Shown here piece after piece: positions 22,186 to 29,846 of a stretch of 29,846 bases of DNA. Under the pieces are notes generated by a model. It was given only the letters and a program-made list of their open reading frames with translations. It did no database searches and was not told where the DNA came from. The position numbers were made by a program, and so were the translations under genes. The stretch is taken from the NCBI GenBank assembly GCA_045631305.1, contig JAZQUM010000095.1, forward strand, positions 1 through 29,846. Direction: 5' to 3'. Within the stretch, counting starts at the first letter, position 1, and the number at the start of each line of letters is the position of its first letter. The stretch comes from JAZQUM01 sp045631305 (lineage in GTDB: Bacteria; Bacillota; Clostridia; Oscillospirales; Oscillospiraceae).

Positions 22186-23383
22186 GGTATGTTCCTTTCA
22201 AATACTCCAGCGCCTCCATTGTCTTGGAATGGATCGGCGTACCATAACCGTTCATTTCTTCTACTGTCATTGAAAGTCCCATCATAAGACCTGCATCCAT
22301 ATCGCGGTACACGGTCTCTCTAAGGGCATCCACACCCGGGAATTTTCTATTGGGTTCTATATAATCTGCAAGGTAAATTACTTTTTCCAGCGGTGTCATA
22401 TCCGCCTTGCCGGTAGTGTGCCACAAAATCGCTTCGTATACTTCGCTTTTCACGCCGAAAAGATCTCTTGCCACAGCCGCACCGGTTTTGGCATGGAGCA
22501 GCTTCAAAGTGACCTGCTCCAGCTCATCCAGTTCAAGACCGTAAAGCTCACAAAGGCCAAGCTGTTCATCCATATCCAGCTTCTTGGTGCAGTCGTGCAG
22601 CAACGCTGCCACGCGGGCATCCGTTTCATCCACACCGTACATCTTGGCAAGACGCACAGCTTCTTCCTCCGTGCCCATTACATGGCGCACGCGCTTGGCT
22701 TTCAAAAAGCTCATGGATACCGCCCGAAGATCTTCAAAAGAGAGATCCTTCATGTCTGCATGGGTTCCATAAATTCCCGTGCGCAGAATGTATCCATACA
22801 CCGCACCATCAAGATACTCTCTTCCGCTCCCCTTAGCAAGGCTTTCCCGCAGCTGGCTGGAAGAAATCTCTACAATTTCGGGAAGATCCAGCACCGTCAC
22901 CTTCGCGCCTTCGTACTGTGTCTCCACCACATCTTTCGCCGCAAAAAGCGCCGCTTTATCTTCTGCCCCGCGGGCAAAAGAACAGATCTGCGCCAGCGCC
23001 GCAACAGTCTGCGGTTCGTGCCACTCGGTAAAAGTGGTGAGCATGTCCGTTCCCATAAAGAGGACCAGCTCATCATCGGGATGATCTTCTTTCCAGATGG
23101 TCAGCGTATCAGAAGTAAAGCTCTTCCCTTCCCGATTGATCTCCATATCGGAAACCACTACAGGAATCCCCGTTTCCAGCTGCACTCTTTCCGCAGCAAG
23201 GCGGGTCATCGCCAGACGGTGGCAGCTTTCAGGGCTGTCCTGCGCCATGGCCTTGTGGGGCGGGATCCCCGCAGGGATCAGCACCAGCTGCTCCAGCCCC
23301 AGTTCTTTTGCGGCAAAAGCGGCTGCCTGCATATGTCCCAGATGGATGGGGTTGAAGGTTCCGCCGTAAATACCGGTTTTCAA
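22178..23383 (-). CDS. nadD: NadD-YqeK fusion: nicotinate-nucleotide adenylyltransferase plus HD-domain hydrolase
   Basis: This 401-residue protein joins two enzymes that are separate genes in Bacillus. The first (1-about 203) is NadD: GGTFNPIHLGH with HxGH H14-H17, PAGIPPHK, the FMGTDML segment and ISSSQLRE (173-180). It makes NaAD from nicotinate mononucleotide, feeding NAD synthesis with pncB. The second (about 215-401) is YqeK-like: H234, HD at 263-264, WHTTGKADMTPLEKVIYLADYIEP. YqeK proteins are reported to cleave Ap4A to ADP. The start is TTG (23383) after GAGGCG, and no ATG fits. It overlaps the LCP gene by 8 nt and follows yhbY by 16 nt. Confidence 0.92.
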   Translation of the reverse strand: MKTGIYGGTFNPIHLGHMQAAAFAAKELGLEQLVLIPAGIPPHKAMAQDSPESCHRLAMTRLAAERVQLETGIPVVVSDMEINREGKSFTSDTLTIWKEDHPDDELVLFMGTDMLTTFTEWHEPQTVAALAQICSFARGAEDKAALFAAKDVVETQYEGAKVTVLDLPEIVEISSSQLRESLAKGSGREYLDGAVYGYILRTGIYGTHADMKDLSFEDLRAVSMSFLKAKRVRHVMGTEEEAVRLAKMYGVDETDARVAALLHDCTKKLDMDEQLGLCELYGLELDELEQVTLKLLHAKTGAAVARDLFGVKSEVYEAILWHTTGKADMTPLEKVIYLADYIEPNRKFPGVDALRETVYRDMDAGLMMGLSMTVEEMNGYGTPIHSKTMEALEYLKGTYHE

Positions 23384-23399
23384 TGTAATCGCCTCGATT

Positions 23400-23717
23400 T
23401 TACTTTTTCTTTTTGGTTTTTACCAGTTCGATCTTACGCTTGAGAATATTGGTCTGCATGCGGTAAAGCACAAACTTGCTGCCGATAACCTGCACCACTT
23501 CGCTGCGGGTATTGGCTGCCAGTTCTTCCGCAGCTTCCCGAGCGGAAAGCAGGGAATTGTCAAGAACTTTACCTTTAACAATTTCTCTAGCTTCCAAAGC
23601 ATCACTGGTCTGCTTGATGAGATTTTCGCCAATGCCATCCTTACCTACCATAATAATGGTATCAATGCTGTTGGCGATGCCGCGCAGCTGGGCGCGCTGT
23701 TTGCTGGTTAAACTCAT
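23400..23717 (-). CDS. yhbY: YhbY/YqeI-type CRM-domain RNA-binding protein
   Basis: This 105-residue protein starts LTSKQRAQLRGIAN and contains IIMVGKDGIGENLI, the GxxG loop of the CRM fold, followed by EAREIVKGKVL. It ends in a lysine-rich tail. CRM proteins bind pre-50S particles or rRNA and are linked to ribosome assembly. AAGGAA precedes ATG 23717. It lies 4 nt after rdgB and 16 nt before nadD/yqeK, inside the smc operon. Confidence 0.93.
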   Translation of the reverse strand: MSLTSKQRAQLRGIANSIDTIIMVGKDGIGENLIKQTSDALEAREIVKGKVLDNSLLSAREAAEELAANTRSEVVQVIGSKFVLYRMQTNILKRKIELVKTKKKK

Positions 23718-23721
23718 AATT

Positions 23722-24312
23722 TTATTCCTTTTCCAAATATTCCTTGAGCTTCAGTTCAAAGCTCTTCAAAGCCTTTCCTCTGTGGGAAATGGCATTCTTT
23801 TCTTCACTGGTGATCTGGGAAAAAGTCTTTCCGAGATCGGGCACAAAAAAGATAGGGTCATAGCCGAAACCGCCTTCACCCATGGGAGCAAAAGCGATGG
23901 TGCCGTGGCACTCGCCTTCCGCTTCCACTTTATCCCCGTTGGGGAAAACGCAGACAACGGAAGAATGGAAATGAGCTGCGCGGGTAGTAGCGCCGCGCAT
24001 ATTGTTCAAAAGCAGAGTGCAGCGCTCAGCATCACTGCTGCAGCCGCCGTAACGGGCAGAATACACACCGGGGCCGCCGCCCAGCGCGTCTACACAAAGG
24101 CCGGAGTCATCTGCAATAGCGGGAAGACCGGAAGCCTCCATCACAGCCGTTGCCTTCAGCGCAGCGTTTTCAGAAAAAGTAGTTCCCGTCTCCTCCACAT
24201 CCACGCAAAGGCCCAGATCGGACTGCAGCACTACTTCCACGCCCAATGCGCCGAGAATGCGGGTCATTTCCGCAAGCTTGCCCTTATTCTGAGATGCCAA
24301 TACAAACTTCAT
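23722..24312 (-). CDS. rdgB: Non-canonical purine NTP pyrophosphatase (RdgB/HAM1 family)
   Basis: This 196-residue enzyme removes ITP, dITP and XTP from the nucleotide pool. SQNKGKLAEM (7-16), ADDSG (67-71, with the metal-binding and catalytic acids), GGGPGVYSARYGG (78-90) and GEGGFGYDPIFFVP are family signatures, and the end SHRGKALKSF is also typical. The start is ATG 24312 with AAGGAG upstream; an ATG at 24348 lies inside rph and would include the ribosome site, so it is rejected. It directly follows rph by 10 nt, a common pairing in Firmicutes. Confidence 0.95.
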   Translation of the reverse strand: MKFVLASQNKGKLAEMTRILGALGVEVVLQSDLGLCVDVEETGTTFSENAALKATAVMEASGLPAIADDSGLCVDALGGGPGVYSARYGGCSSDAERCTLLLNNMRGATTRAAHFHSSVVCVFPNGDKVEAEGECHGTIAFAPMGEGGFGYDPIFFVPDLGKTFSQITSEEKNAISHRGKALKSFELKLKEYLEKE

Positions 24313-24322
24313 ATTGTTCTCC

Positions 24323-25045
24323 TTACTTGAGCGATCCAACGATCTCACGCTGCAGCTTCACAAGCTCTGCGTTGCCCTTGGCGCAAAGTTCCACCAGCGC
24401 CTGCTGCTCTTTCACAGTGTAAGCGCGGCCTTCGCCCGTGCCCTGCAGTTCGATAATCTCGCCCAATTCATTCATCACGCAGTTAAGATCCACTTCTGCA
24501 CGGCTGTCTTCAGCATAGCAAAGATCCAACAGCAGATCTTCCTTTACGATGCCGGCAGAAATGCCGGAAACAAAGTGCTTGATGGGCATGCGGCCCAGAA
24601 CGCCGTCTTCCACCAGCTTTTTGCAGGCAAGAGCCATAGCAATAAAGCCACCGGTAACGGATGCGGTGCGGGTACCACCGTCACCCTGCAAAACGTCGCA
24701 GTCAATGGTGATGGTGCGCTCGCCCAGAAGTTCCATATCCATGGCAGCGCGCAGAGAGCGACCCACAAGGCGCTGGATCTCGGCGCTTCTCGCGCTGAGC
24801 TTCAGCTTGGATACATCGCGCTTGCTGCGCTCGCGGTTAGCGCGGGGCAGCATGGAATATTCTGCCGTTACCCAGCCGCAGCCTTCTGCCACATGAGGGG
24901 GAACGCGATCTTCCACGGAAGCCACGCAAAGCACCTTGGTATCACCGCATTCGATGAGGCAGCTGCCTTCCGCGAAGCGGATATAATCGGTGGTGATTTT
25001 AATGGGACGCAATTCGTTCCATTTTCTGCCGTCTACTCGTGCCAT
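24323..25045 (-). CDS. rph: Ribonuclease PH
   Basis: This 240-residue phosphorolytic 3'-5' exoribonuclease trims tRNA 3' ends. The start RVDGRKWNELRP, the GDTKVLCVASVEDRVP strand, GWVTAEYSMLPRANRER, RSLRAAMD and ITIDCDVLQGDGGTRTA (with the catalytic acids) agree with RNase PH along the whole length. AAAGGAG precedes ATG 25045. It lies 15 nt after ftsY and 10 nt before rdgB. Confidence 0.96.
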   Translation of the reverse strand: MARVDGRKWNELRPIKITTDYIRFAEGSCLIECGDTKVLCVASVEDRVPPHVAEGCGWVTAEYSMLPRANRERSKRDVSKLKLSARSAEIQRLVGRSLRAAMDMELLGERTITIDCDVLQGDGGTRTASVTGGFIAMALACKKLVEDGVLGRMPIKHFVSGISAGIVKEDLLLDLCYAEDSRAEVDLNCVMNELGEIIELQGTGEGRAYTVKEQQALVELCAKGNAELVKLQREIVGSLK

Positions 25046-25060
25046 AATTTTCTCCTTTAT

Positions 25061-25930
25061 TTACAGCAATGCATCCACATATTCCTTGGCATCGAAGGGC
25101 TGCAGATCATCAGCCCCTTCACCCAGACCCACAAACTTCACAGGCACACCCAGTTCCTGCGCGATAGCCACGCAGATACCGCCCTTGGCGGTGCCGTCCA
25201 GCTTGGTGAGGACGATGCCCGTAAGACCTGCGGTCTCCTTAAACTGCTTTGCCTGGATCAGACCGTTCTGACCGGTGGTAGCATCCAGCACAAGGAGAGT
25301 CTCCTTGGCAGCGTCAGGAGTTTCACGGTCAATGATCTTGCGGAGCTTGGCAAGCTCGCTCATCAGGTTTGCCTTGTTGTGCAGGCGGCCTGCGGTATCG
25401 CAGATCACCACGTCACAATCTCTTGCCTTGGCAGCCTGCAGCGCATCAAAGAGCACCGCACCGGGATCTGCACCTTCATGCTGGCGCACGATCTCCACAC
25501 CTGCCCGCTGAGACCAGATTTCCAGCTGGTCAGCAGCTGCCGCACGGAAAGTATCGGCTGCGCAAAGCAGCACCTTCTTCCCTTCTTCACGGAAGCGCTT
25601 GGCCATTTTGCCGATGGAAGTGGTCTTGCCCACACCGTTTACACCGATGACCAGCACTACGCTGGGCTTGGTGGAAAGATCCAGTTCCGTGGTGCCCACA
25701 TTGAGCTTTTCAATGAGGATCTCTTTGAGAACGCCGCGCACATCGTCGCCCTTCTGCAGACGCTGCTTGTAGACCCGCTGGCGCAGTTCTTCCACCGCGT
25801 CCATAGCAGGCTGCATGCCAAGGTCTGCCAGAATCAGTTTTTCTTCCAGTTCCTCGTAGAAATCTTCATCCACGGTGTCCCAGACGGTGGCTTCATACCA
25901 CAGTTTTTTAATTTTGCTGAAAAGTCCCAT
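25061..25930 (-). CDS. ftsY: Signal recognition particle receptor FtsY
   Basis: This 289-residue SRP GTPase receives ribosome-SRP complexes at the membrane. It is the short form, with only a brief N-terminal segment, MGLFSKIKKLWYEAT, that may contact lipid, and no long acidic A domain. The N domain covers about 15-85. The G domain shows G1 GVNGVGKT (96-103), the DTFRAAAADQLEIW insert, DTAGR (178-182), TKLDG (240-244) and GLGEGADDLQPF near the end. AAAGGA precedes ATG 25930. It follows smc by 18 nt, the usual smc-ftsY order in Firmicutes. Confidence 0.96.
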   Translation of the reverse strand: MGLFSKIKKLWYEATVWDTVDEDFYEELEEKLILADLGMQPAMDAVEELRQRVYKQRLQKGDDVRGVLKEILIEKLNVGTTELDLSTKPSVVLVIGVNGVGKTTSIGKMAKRFREEGKKVLLCAADTFRAAAADQLEIWSQRAGVEIVRQHEGADPGAVLFDALQAAKARDCDVVICDTAGRLHNKANLMSELAKLRKIIDRETPDAAKETLLVLDATTGQNGLIQAKQFKETAGLTGIVLTKLDGTAKGGICVAIAQELGVPVKFVGLGEGADDLQPFDAKEYVDALL

Positions 25931-25948
25931 AGTTACGATCCTTTTGCT

Positions 25949-28900
25949 TTATTTGATGTTCAGTTCTTTGGACATATCGTTGAGATTGATGGTCAGCATC
26001 TTGGAAACGCCCCGTTCCTGCATGGTCACGCCGTAAAGCACGTCGGCTTCTTCCATGGTGCCGCGGCGGTGAGTGATAACGATAAACTGGGTCTTGCCTG
26101 CAATGCGGCGCATGTACTTTGCGTAGCGCACTACATTGGCTTCGTCCAATGCTGCTTCGATTTCGTCCATCACGCAGAAAGGCGTGGGATGCACCTTGAG
26201 GATGGAGAAATACAGCGCGATAGCCACAAAGGCCTTTTCGCCGCCGGAAAGCAGCGTAATGGTCTTGAGGGTCTTTCCGGGAGGCTGCACCTTGATCTCG
26301 ATGCCGCAGTTGAGAATATCGTTTTCGTCTTCCAGTTCCAGCTGGGCCTTGCCGCCGCCAAAGAGTTCCAGGAAGGTCTCCTGGAAGCTTTCGTTCAGCA
26401 GCTTGAACTGCTGGGAGAAGATCGCCGTCATCTCGCGGGTGATGTCTTCAATAACACCCTGCAGCTCTTCCTTGGCCTTTTCCACGTCATCCCTCTGCTC
26501 GGAAAGATAGGTGTAGCGGGTGTTGACGCGGTCATATTCTTCAATAGCGCCGATATTGGGAGTGCCCAGCGCCTTGATGTCGCGGTTCAGCTCGCCGATG
26601 CGGCGGGTGGCCTTGGGGATGCTCTCCAGTTCAATGCGCTGCTCGGTAGCTGCGGAGTGAGAGAGCTCATAGCGCTCCCAAAGCTTATCCAGGATCTGCT
26701 TTTCTTCCATAGCGCAGGCAGCCTTCTTCTGTTCCAGACGGCTGACGGCATTCTGCACGTTCAAAAGCGTGTCATTTACTTCACGCAGATTCTTGTCGTT
26801 GGCGGTGCGCTGTGCTTCCAGAGAAAGCTTGTCCTGAGAAAGCGTGCTCAGGCGGACCTTGATAGCATCCTGCTCCTGATGCATCTGCGCACTCTTGGCC
26901 TCTTCGCCTGCCACTTCCGCTGCAAGCTTTTCGTTTTCTGCGCGGTAGTTTTCCATCAGAGCAAGACGGCTTTCCTGGTCGCCCTGCATATCGCTGTGGA
27001 GCTTCTGCAGTTCCTGCAGCGCGCGCTGGGTAGCTTCTTTTTCAGCACTGAGGGCTGCCATGGCAGCACGAACGCGGCCGATCTCATCAGCTACAGCACC
27101 ACGCTGCTCATTGAGGCTGCTCTGGCCTGCGGCCTTTTCTTCAGCCTCGCGGCGCAGCACTTCGCACTCTGCTTCCTTGGAAGCGATCACAGCAAGGCAG
27201 TTCTTAGCCTTTGCCTCGTGGTCTGCAACACGACTGACTATGCTCTCAGCTTCGGCATCCATATTTTCAAGGCTCTCGCGGATGGTGCCGCAGAGAATGT
27301 CAAAGTGGTTCTTTTCGCTCTGCAGCTTCACCACCACTTCTTCTGCCTGATGCTTCTGGCTCTCAGCAACGCTGAGTTCATACTCAGCCTTGGTGAGTTC
27401 CTGCTTAGCGCTGTCAGCTTCCTGGGTAGCGCGGAGCAGAGCCGATTCCATGGCATCCTTCTTGTTCTGCAGTTCCTGCAGTTCGTTAGCGCGGCTAAGA
27501 ATACCTGCGCTGCGGCTGATGCTGCCGCCGGTCATGGAACCGCCGCGGTTGATGACCTGACCGTCCAGCGTCACGATGCGGAAGCGGTTATTATACTTGC
27601 GGGAGATGGCAATACCGCAATCCATATCCTCCACGATGACCGTGCGACCCAGGAGGTTACGGAAGATCTCCGTGTATTTTTTATCAAAACGGACCAGTTC
27701 GGAGGCAATACCCACAAAGCCGTATTCCCCGGAAACGCCGTTTTCTTTCAGTTCTTCACCGCGGATAGCAGTCAGAGGCAGGAAGGTAGCACGGCCGGAA
27801 TCACGCTGCTTGAGGTAATTGATGGCAGCCTTACCGTCCTCTTCCTTATCTACCACGATGTTCTGCATGCCTGCGCCAAGGGCAATTTCCAGCGCAACTG
27901 CATGCTTCTTATCCACGCTCATGATCTGAGCAACAGGGGCATGGATGCCGCGCAGAACATTCTTTTCCGCAGCCTGCATCACAGCCTTGACCGCCTTATT
28001 GAAGCCCTCGTAATCCTTTTCCATTTCGCTGAGCAAATGGATGCGGGAAAGCAGCGCACCATGGTCCATGGTCAGCTGCAGCTTCTTTTCCGCAGTTTCC
28101 TCTGCCTTGCGGCGGCGGCCTTCCATCTTCAGAGCATGGCCGTTGATCATGTTGTTGATGGCATCTGCCTCATCCTGCGCGTCTTCCAGTTCACGGCGGC
28201 AGGTCTTGGCCTTCTTTTCATTTTCGGCAAGTGCGGTTTCTGCCGCTTCTTTTTCTGCACCGATGGCAGCCTTGCGCTCGTTCATCTGTGCAATACCTGC
28301 CTGCAGCGCGGAAAGTTCAGCCTTGGCTTCTGCCGCAGCAGCCACACACAGCGCTTCCTTGCCGCGGAGACTTTCCATCTCGTCCGCTGCATCGCCAACG
28401 GATCTTGCAGCTTCTTCTGCCTTGGCGATCAGCGCATCAAGATCATCACGGTTCTTCTGCTCTTCAGCATCGATCTCACTCATACGGCGGCGCTGATCTT
28501 CCATCTGCTGGAAAAGATTGCCGCTGCGGTTTTCCTGATCTGCCAGTTCCGCTTCCATGCGAGAAAGGTTGGCAGAGTTATTTTCCATATTGGCACGCAG
28601 TACGGCAGCAGCAGCTTCGCATTCGCTGATCTGCGCTTCCAGCGCGGCGATCTCAGCGCGCAGCTGTTCCGCCGCAAGATCGTTTTCCTGCATCAAGCGG
28701 CCAAAACGCTCCGTTGCGGCATACTGCTCATCGAGATTTGCCTGCGCCTGCTTCAGTTCTTCTTCAGCGGCGGCAAGGTCTGCTTCCAGCTTGAAAGAAT
28801 TGGTCTTGATAGACTGCAGGTTTTCCAGCCACACGGAAATTTCCAGCACGCGCAGTTCATCGCGCAGCACCAGATATTTCTTGGCCTTTTCTGCCTGGTC

Positions 28901-29518
28901 ACGCAGAGGCTCTACCTGCAGTTCCAGTTCGGCGATCTTATCATTGATGCGCACCAGGTTTTCTTCCGTCTTCTGCATCTTGCGCTCAGCATCTTCCTTG
29001 CGGTGACGGAACTTGGAAATACCTGCTGCTTCTTCGAATACCTCACGGCGCTCACCACTCTTGACGGACAAAATCTCATCAATGCGGCCCTGACCGATGA
29101 TGGAGTAACCCTCCTTGCCCATACCGGTATCCATGAAAAGTTCATTGATATCTCTCAGGCGGACAGACTGCTTGTTGATGTAATATTCACTTTCACCGCT
29201 TCTGTAATAGCGGCGGGTAATAGCCACTTCGCTTTCGTCCATATTGAAGATGTTCTCGGTGTTGTCAATCACCAGAGTCACCTGTGCAAAGCCCATCTGA
29301 TTGCGCTTTTCCGTACCGCCAAAAATAACGTCTTCCATCTTGGCACCACGAAGACTGCGGCTGCTCTGTTCACCCATAACCCAGCGGATCGCATCGGAAA
29401 TGTTGGACTTACCGCTGCCGTTGGGACCAACGATGGCAGTAATATCCTCACCGAAGTTCAGCACAGTTTTATCGGGAAACGATTTGAAACCCTGAATTTC
29501 AAGAGCTTTTAAATACAC
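25949..29518 (-). CDS. smc: Chromosome segregation protein SMC
   Basis: This 1189-residue ATPase organises the chromosome with ScpA and ScpB. Walker A is GPNGSGKSN (31-39). Two long coiled-coil arms (about 165-510 and 675-1020) surround a hinge domain (about 515-670), which has the RGRATFLPL-like segment and glycine-rich stretches. The ABC signature is LSGGEKA (1090-1096) and Walker B is FCVMDE (1114-1119). The start is GTG 29518 with GAGGTG upstream. Codon 3 is the only TTA in a gene that otherwise avoids TTA, CTA and TCA. It is the first gene of the eight-gene operon ending with rsfS. Partners scpA/scpB are not in the window. Confidence 0.97.
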   Translation of the reverse strand: MYLKALEIQGFKSFPDKTVLNFGEDITAIVGPNGSGKSNISDAIRWVMGEQSSRSLRGAKMEDVIFGGTEKRNQMGFAQVTLVIDNTENIFNMDESEVAITRRYYRSGESEYYINKQSVRLRDINELFMDTGMGKEGYSIIGQGRIDEILSVKSGERREVFEEAAGISKFRHRKEDAERKMQKTEENLVRINDKIAELELQVEPLRDQAEKAKKYLVLRDELRVLEISVWLENLQSIKTNSFKLEADLAAAEEELKQAQANLDEQYAATERFGRLMQENDLAAEQLRAEIAALEAQISECEAAAAVLRANMENNSANLSRMEAELADQENRSGNLFQQMEDQRRRMSEIDAEEQKNRDDLDALIAKAEEAARSVGDAADEMESLRGKEALCVAAAAEAKAELSALQAGIAQMNERKAAIGAEKEAAETALAENEKKAKTCRRELEDAQDEADAINNMINGHALKMEGRRRKAEETAEKKLQLTMDHGALLSRIHLLSEMEKDYEGFNKAVKAVMQAAEKNVLRGIHAPVAQIMSVDKKHAVALEIALGAGMQNIVVDKEEDGKAAINYLKQRDSGRATFLPLTAIRGEELKENGVSGEYGFVGIASELVRFDKKYTEIFRNLLGRTVIVEDMDCGIAISRKYNNRFRIVTLDGQVINRGGSMTGGSISRSAGILSRANELQELQNKKDAMESALLRATQEADSAKQELTKAEYELSVAESQKHQAEEVVVKLQSEKNHFDILCGTIRESLENMDAEAESIVSRVADHEAKAKNCLAVIASKEAECEVLRREAEEKAAGQSSLNEQRGAVADEIGRVRAAMAALSAEKEATQRALQELQKLHSDMQGDQESRLALMENYRAENEKLAAEVAGEEAKSAQMHQEQDAIKVRLSTLSQDKLSLEAQRTANDKNLREVNDTLLNVQNAVSRLEQKKAACAMEEKQILDKLWERYELSHSAATEQRIELESIPKATRRIGELNRDIKALGTPNIGAIEEYDRVNTRYTYLSEQRDDVEKAKEELQGVIEDITREMTAIFSQQFKLLNESFQETFLELFGGGKAQLELEDENDILNCGIEIKVQPPGKTLKTITLLSGGEKAFVAIALYFSILKVHPTPFCVMDEIEAALDEANVVRYAKYMRRIAGKTQFIVITHRRGTMEEADVLYGVTMQERGVSKMLTINLNDMSKELNIK

Positions 29519-29581
29519 TTACTTCACCTCACATTGCGCTCAAAGAACACAATTGCCCACTTTAGGCATTTTAATTTGTAT

Positions 29582-29610
29582 ATTATAGCAAATGTATCCC
29601 CACAATGCAA
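29582..29610 (-). promoter_or_regulatory. Promoter of the smc operon
   Basis: On the minus strand TTGCAT (29605-29610) is followed after 17 bp by TATAAT (29582-29587), with TGC in front as an extended -10. It lies right after the terminator of the upstream gene. Confidence 0.75.
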
Positions 29611-29613
29611 GAA

Positions 29614-29637
29614 AAAGCAGGCCTTCAGACCTGCTTT
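29614..29637 (-). terminator. Terminator of the TepA-like gene
   Basis: An 8-bp stem (29614-29621 with 29630-29637) overlaps the stop codon and runs into a T-rich tract (TTTTTCTT) on the minus strand. Confidence 0.75.
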
Positions 29638-29846
29638 CTCGACTTTTCTATCATGTTATAAAGGGCCTCAAAGGCATCGTGGATCCCGCCCACCGCGCCG
29701 ATCAGGCCAAGGGCCACCGCTTCTTCCCCATAAAGCACACTGCCTACATCGCTGGTAAGTTCATCCGTACTGAGAAGCAGTTTGAAAAACTGCTCTTCAC
29801 GCAAATTGGAATTACGTGCCACAAAGCGGGCGATCTGCTTTTGAAG
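29625..29846 (-). CDS. TepA-like ClpP-family protease, C-terminal end (partial)
   Basis: Seventy-three codons of a gene that continues past the right edge are present. The reading LQKQIARFVARNSNL, then LTSDVGSVLYGEEAVALGLI and AVGGIHDAFEALYNMIE resembles the end of the ClpP-class membrane-associated protein TepA (Bacillus YmfB). There the GxxAVxxGLIDxVGG segment closes the crotonase-like fold. The catalytic serine and histidine would lie in the missing part. In Firmicutes tepA usually neighbours spoIIIE/ftsK, which may lie to the right. An internal GTG at 29822 is not the start. Other ClpP or SppA relatives cannot be fully excluded. Confidence 0.75.
   Translation of the reverse strand, partial: LQKQIARFVARNSNLREEQFFKLLLSTDELTSDVGSVLYGEEAVALGLIGAVGGIHDAFEALYNMIEKSRKQV

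Noticed and set aside
24314..29512. Open reading frame of 1732 codons on the plus strand
   Set aside because: It is antisense to smc, ftsY and rph in the codon-mirroring frame and exists only because those genes avoid TTA, CTA and TCA. The translation is rich in F, L and H and shows no domain.

Overview
The window looks like chromosome of a low-to-medium GC Firmicute, most likely a Clostridia member of the Oscillospiraceae/Ruminococcaceae type. Pointers are a T-box leader in front of leuS, a CD1247-type zinc-ribbon protein next to efp, a type II pantothenate kinase, YqeG/YqeK/RsfS/YhbY housekeeping proteins, and strong AGGAG ribosome sites with TTGACA-17-TATAAT promoters. The taxonomy is inference. 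I saw no phage, insertion sequence, CRISPR array or complete RNA gene except the T-box leader.

Layout. 1-300: a minus-strand leader with two tandem near-consensus promoters, probably the start of an rRNA operon lying to the left. 332-1645: a small plus-strand operon of an SPFH/band-7 membrane protein and an Arc-like ribbon-helix-helix protein, with a striking tandem palindrome at its promoter. 1660-6490 (minus): CAT-like acyltransferase, PhoP/PhoR-type two-component system and a Na/phosphate cotransporter. 6582-9859 (plus): an FHA-FtsW/RodA fusion and a class B PBP, a peptidoglycan synthase pair. 9863-13003 (minus): cardiolipin synthase and pncB (NAD salvage), divergent from coaW (CoA synthesis, plus). 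14059-16454 (minus): HAD phosphatase, CD1247-like protein, efp and yqeG. 16536-17318 (plus): an unrecognised protein. 17346-20446 (minus): rpsU and T-box-controlled leuS. 20443-29518 (minus): a tight eight-gene operon smc-ftsY-rph-rdgB-yhbY-nadD/yqeK-lcp-rsfS. The right edge cuts the end of a TepA-like ClpP-family protein.

The genes are mostly housekeeping: chromosome organisation, protein targeting, RNA and nucleotide quality control, ribosome maturation, cofactor synthesis and cell-envelope building. Most intergenic gaps hold clear rho-independent terminators and sigma-A type promoters, so the operon boundaries are well defined. The least explained items are the SPFH/ribbon-helix-helix operon with its operator, the CAT-like gene ahead of the phosphate regulators, and the unknown gene at 16536-17318.
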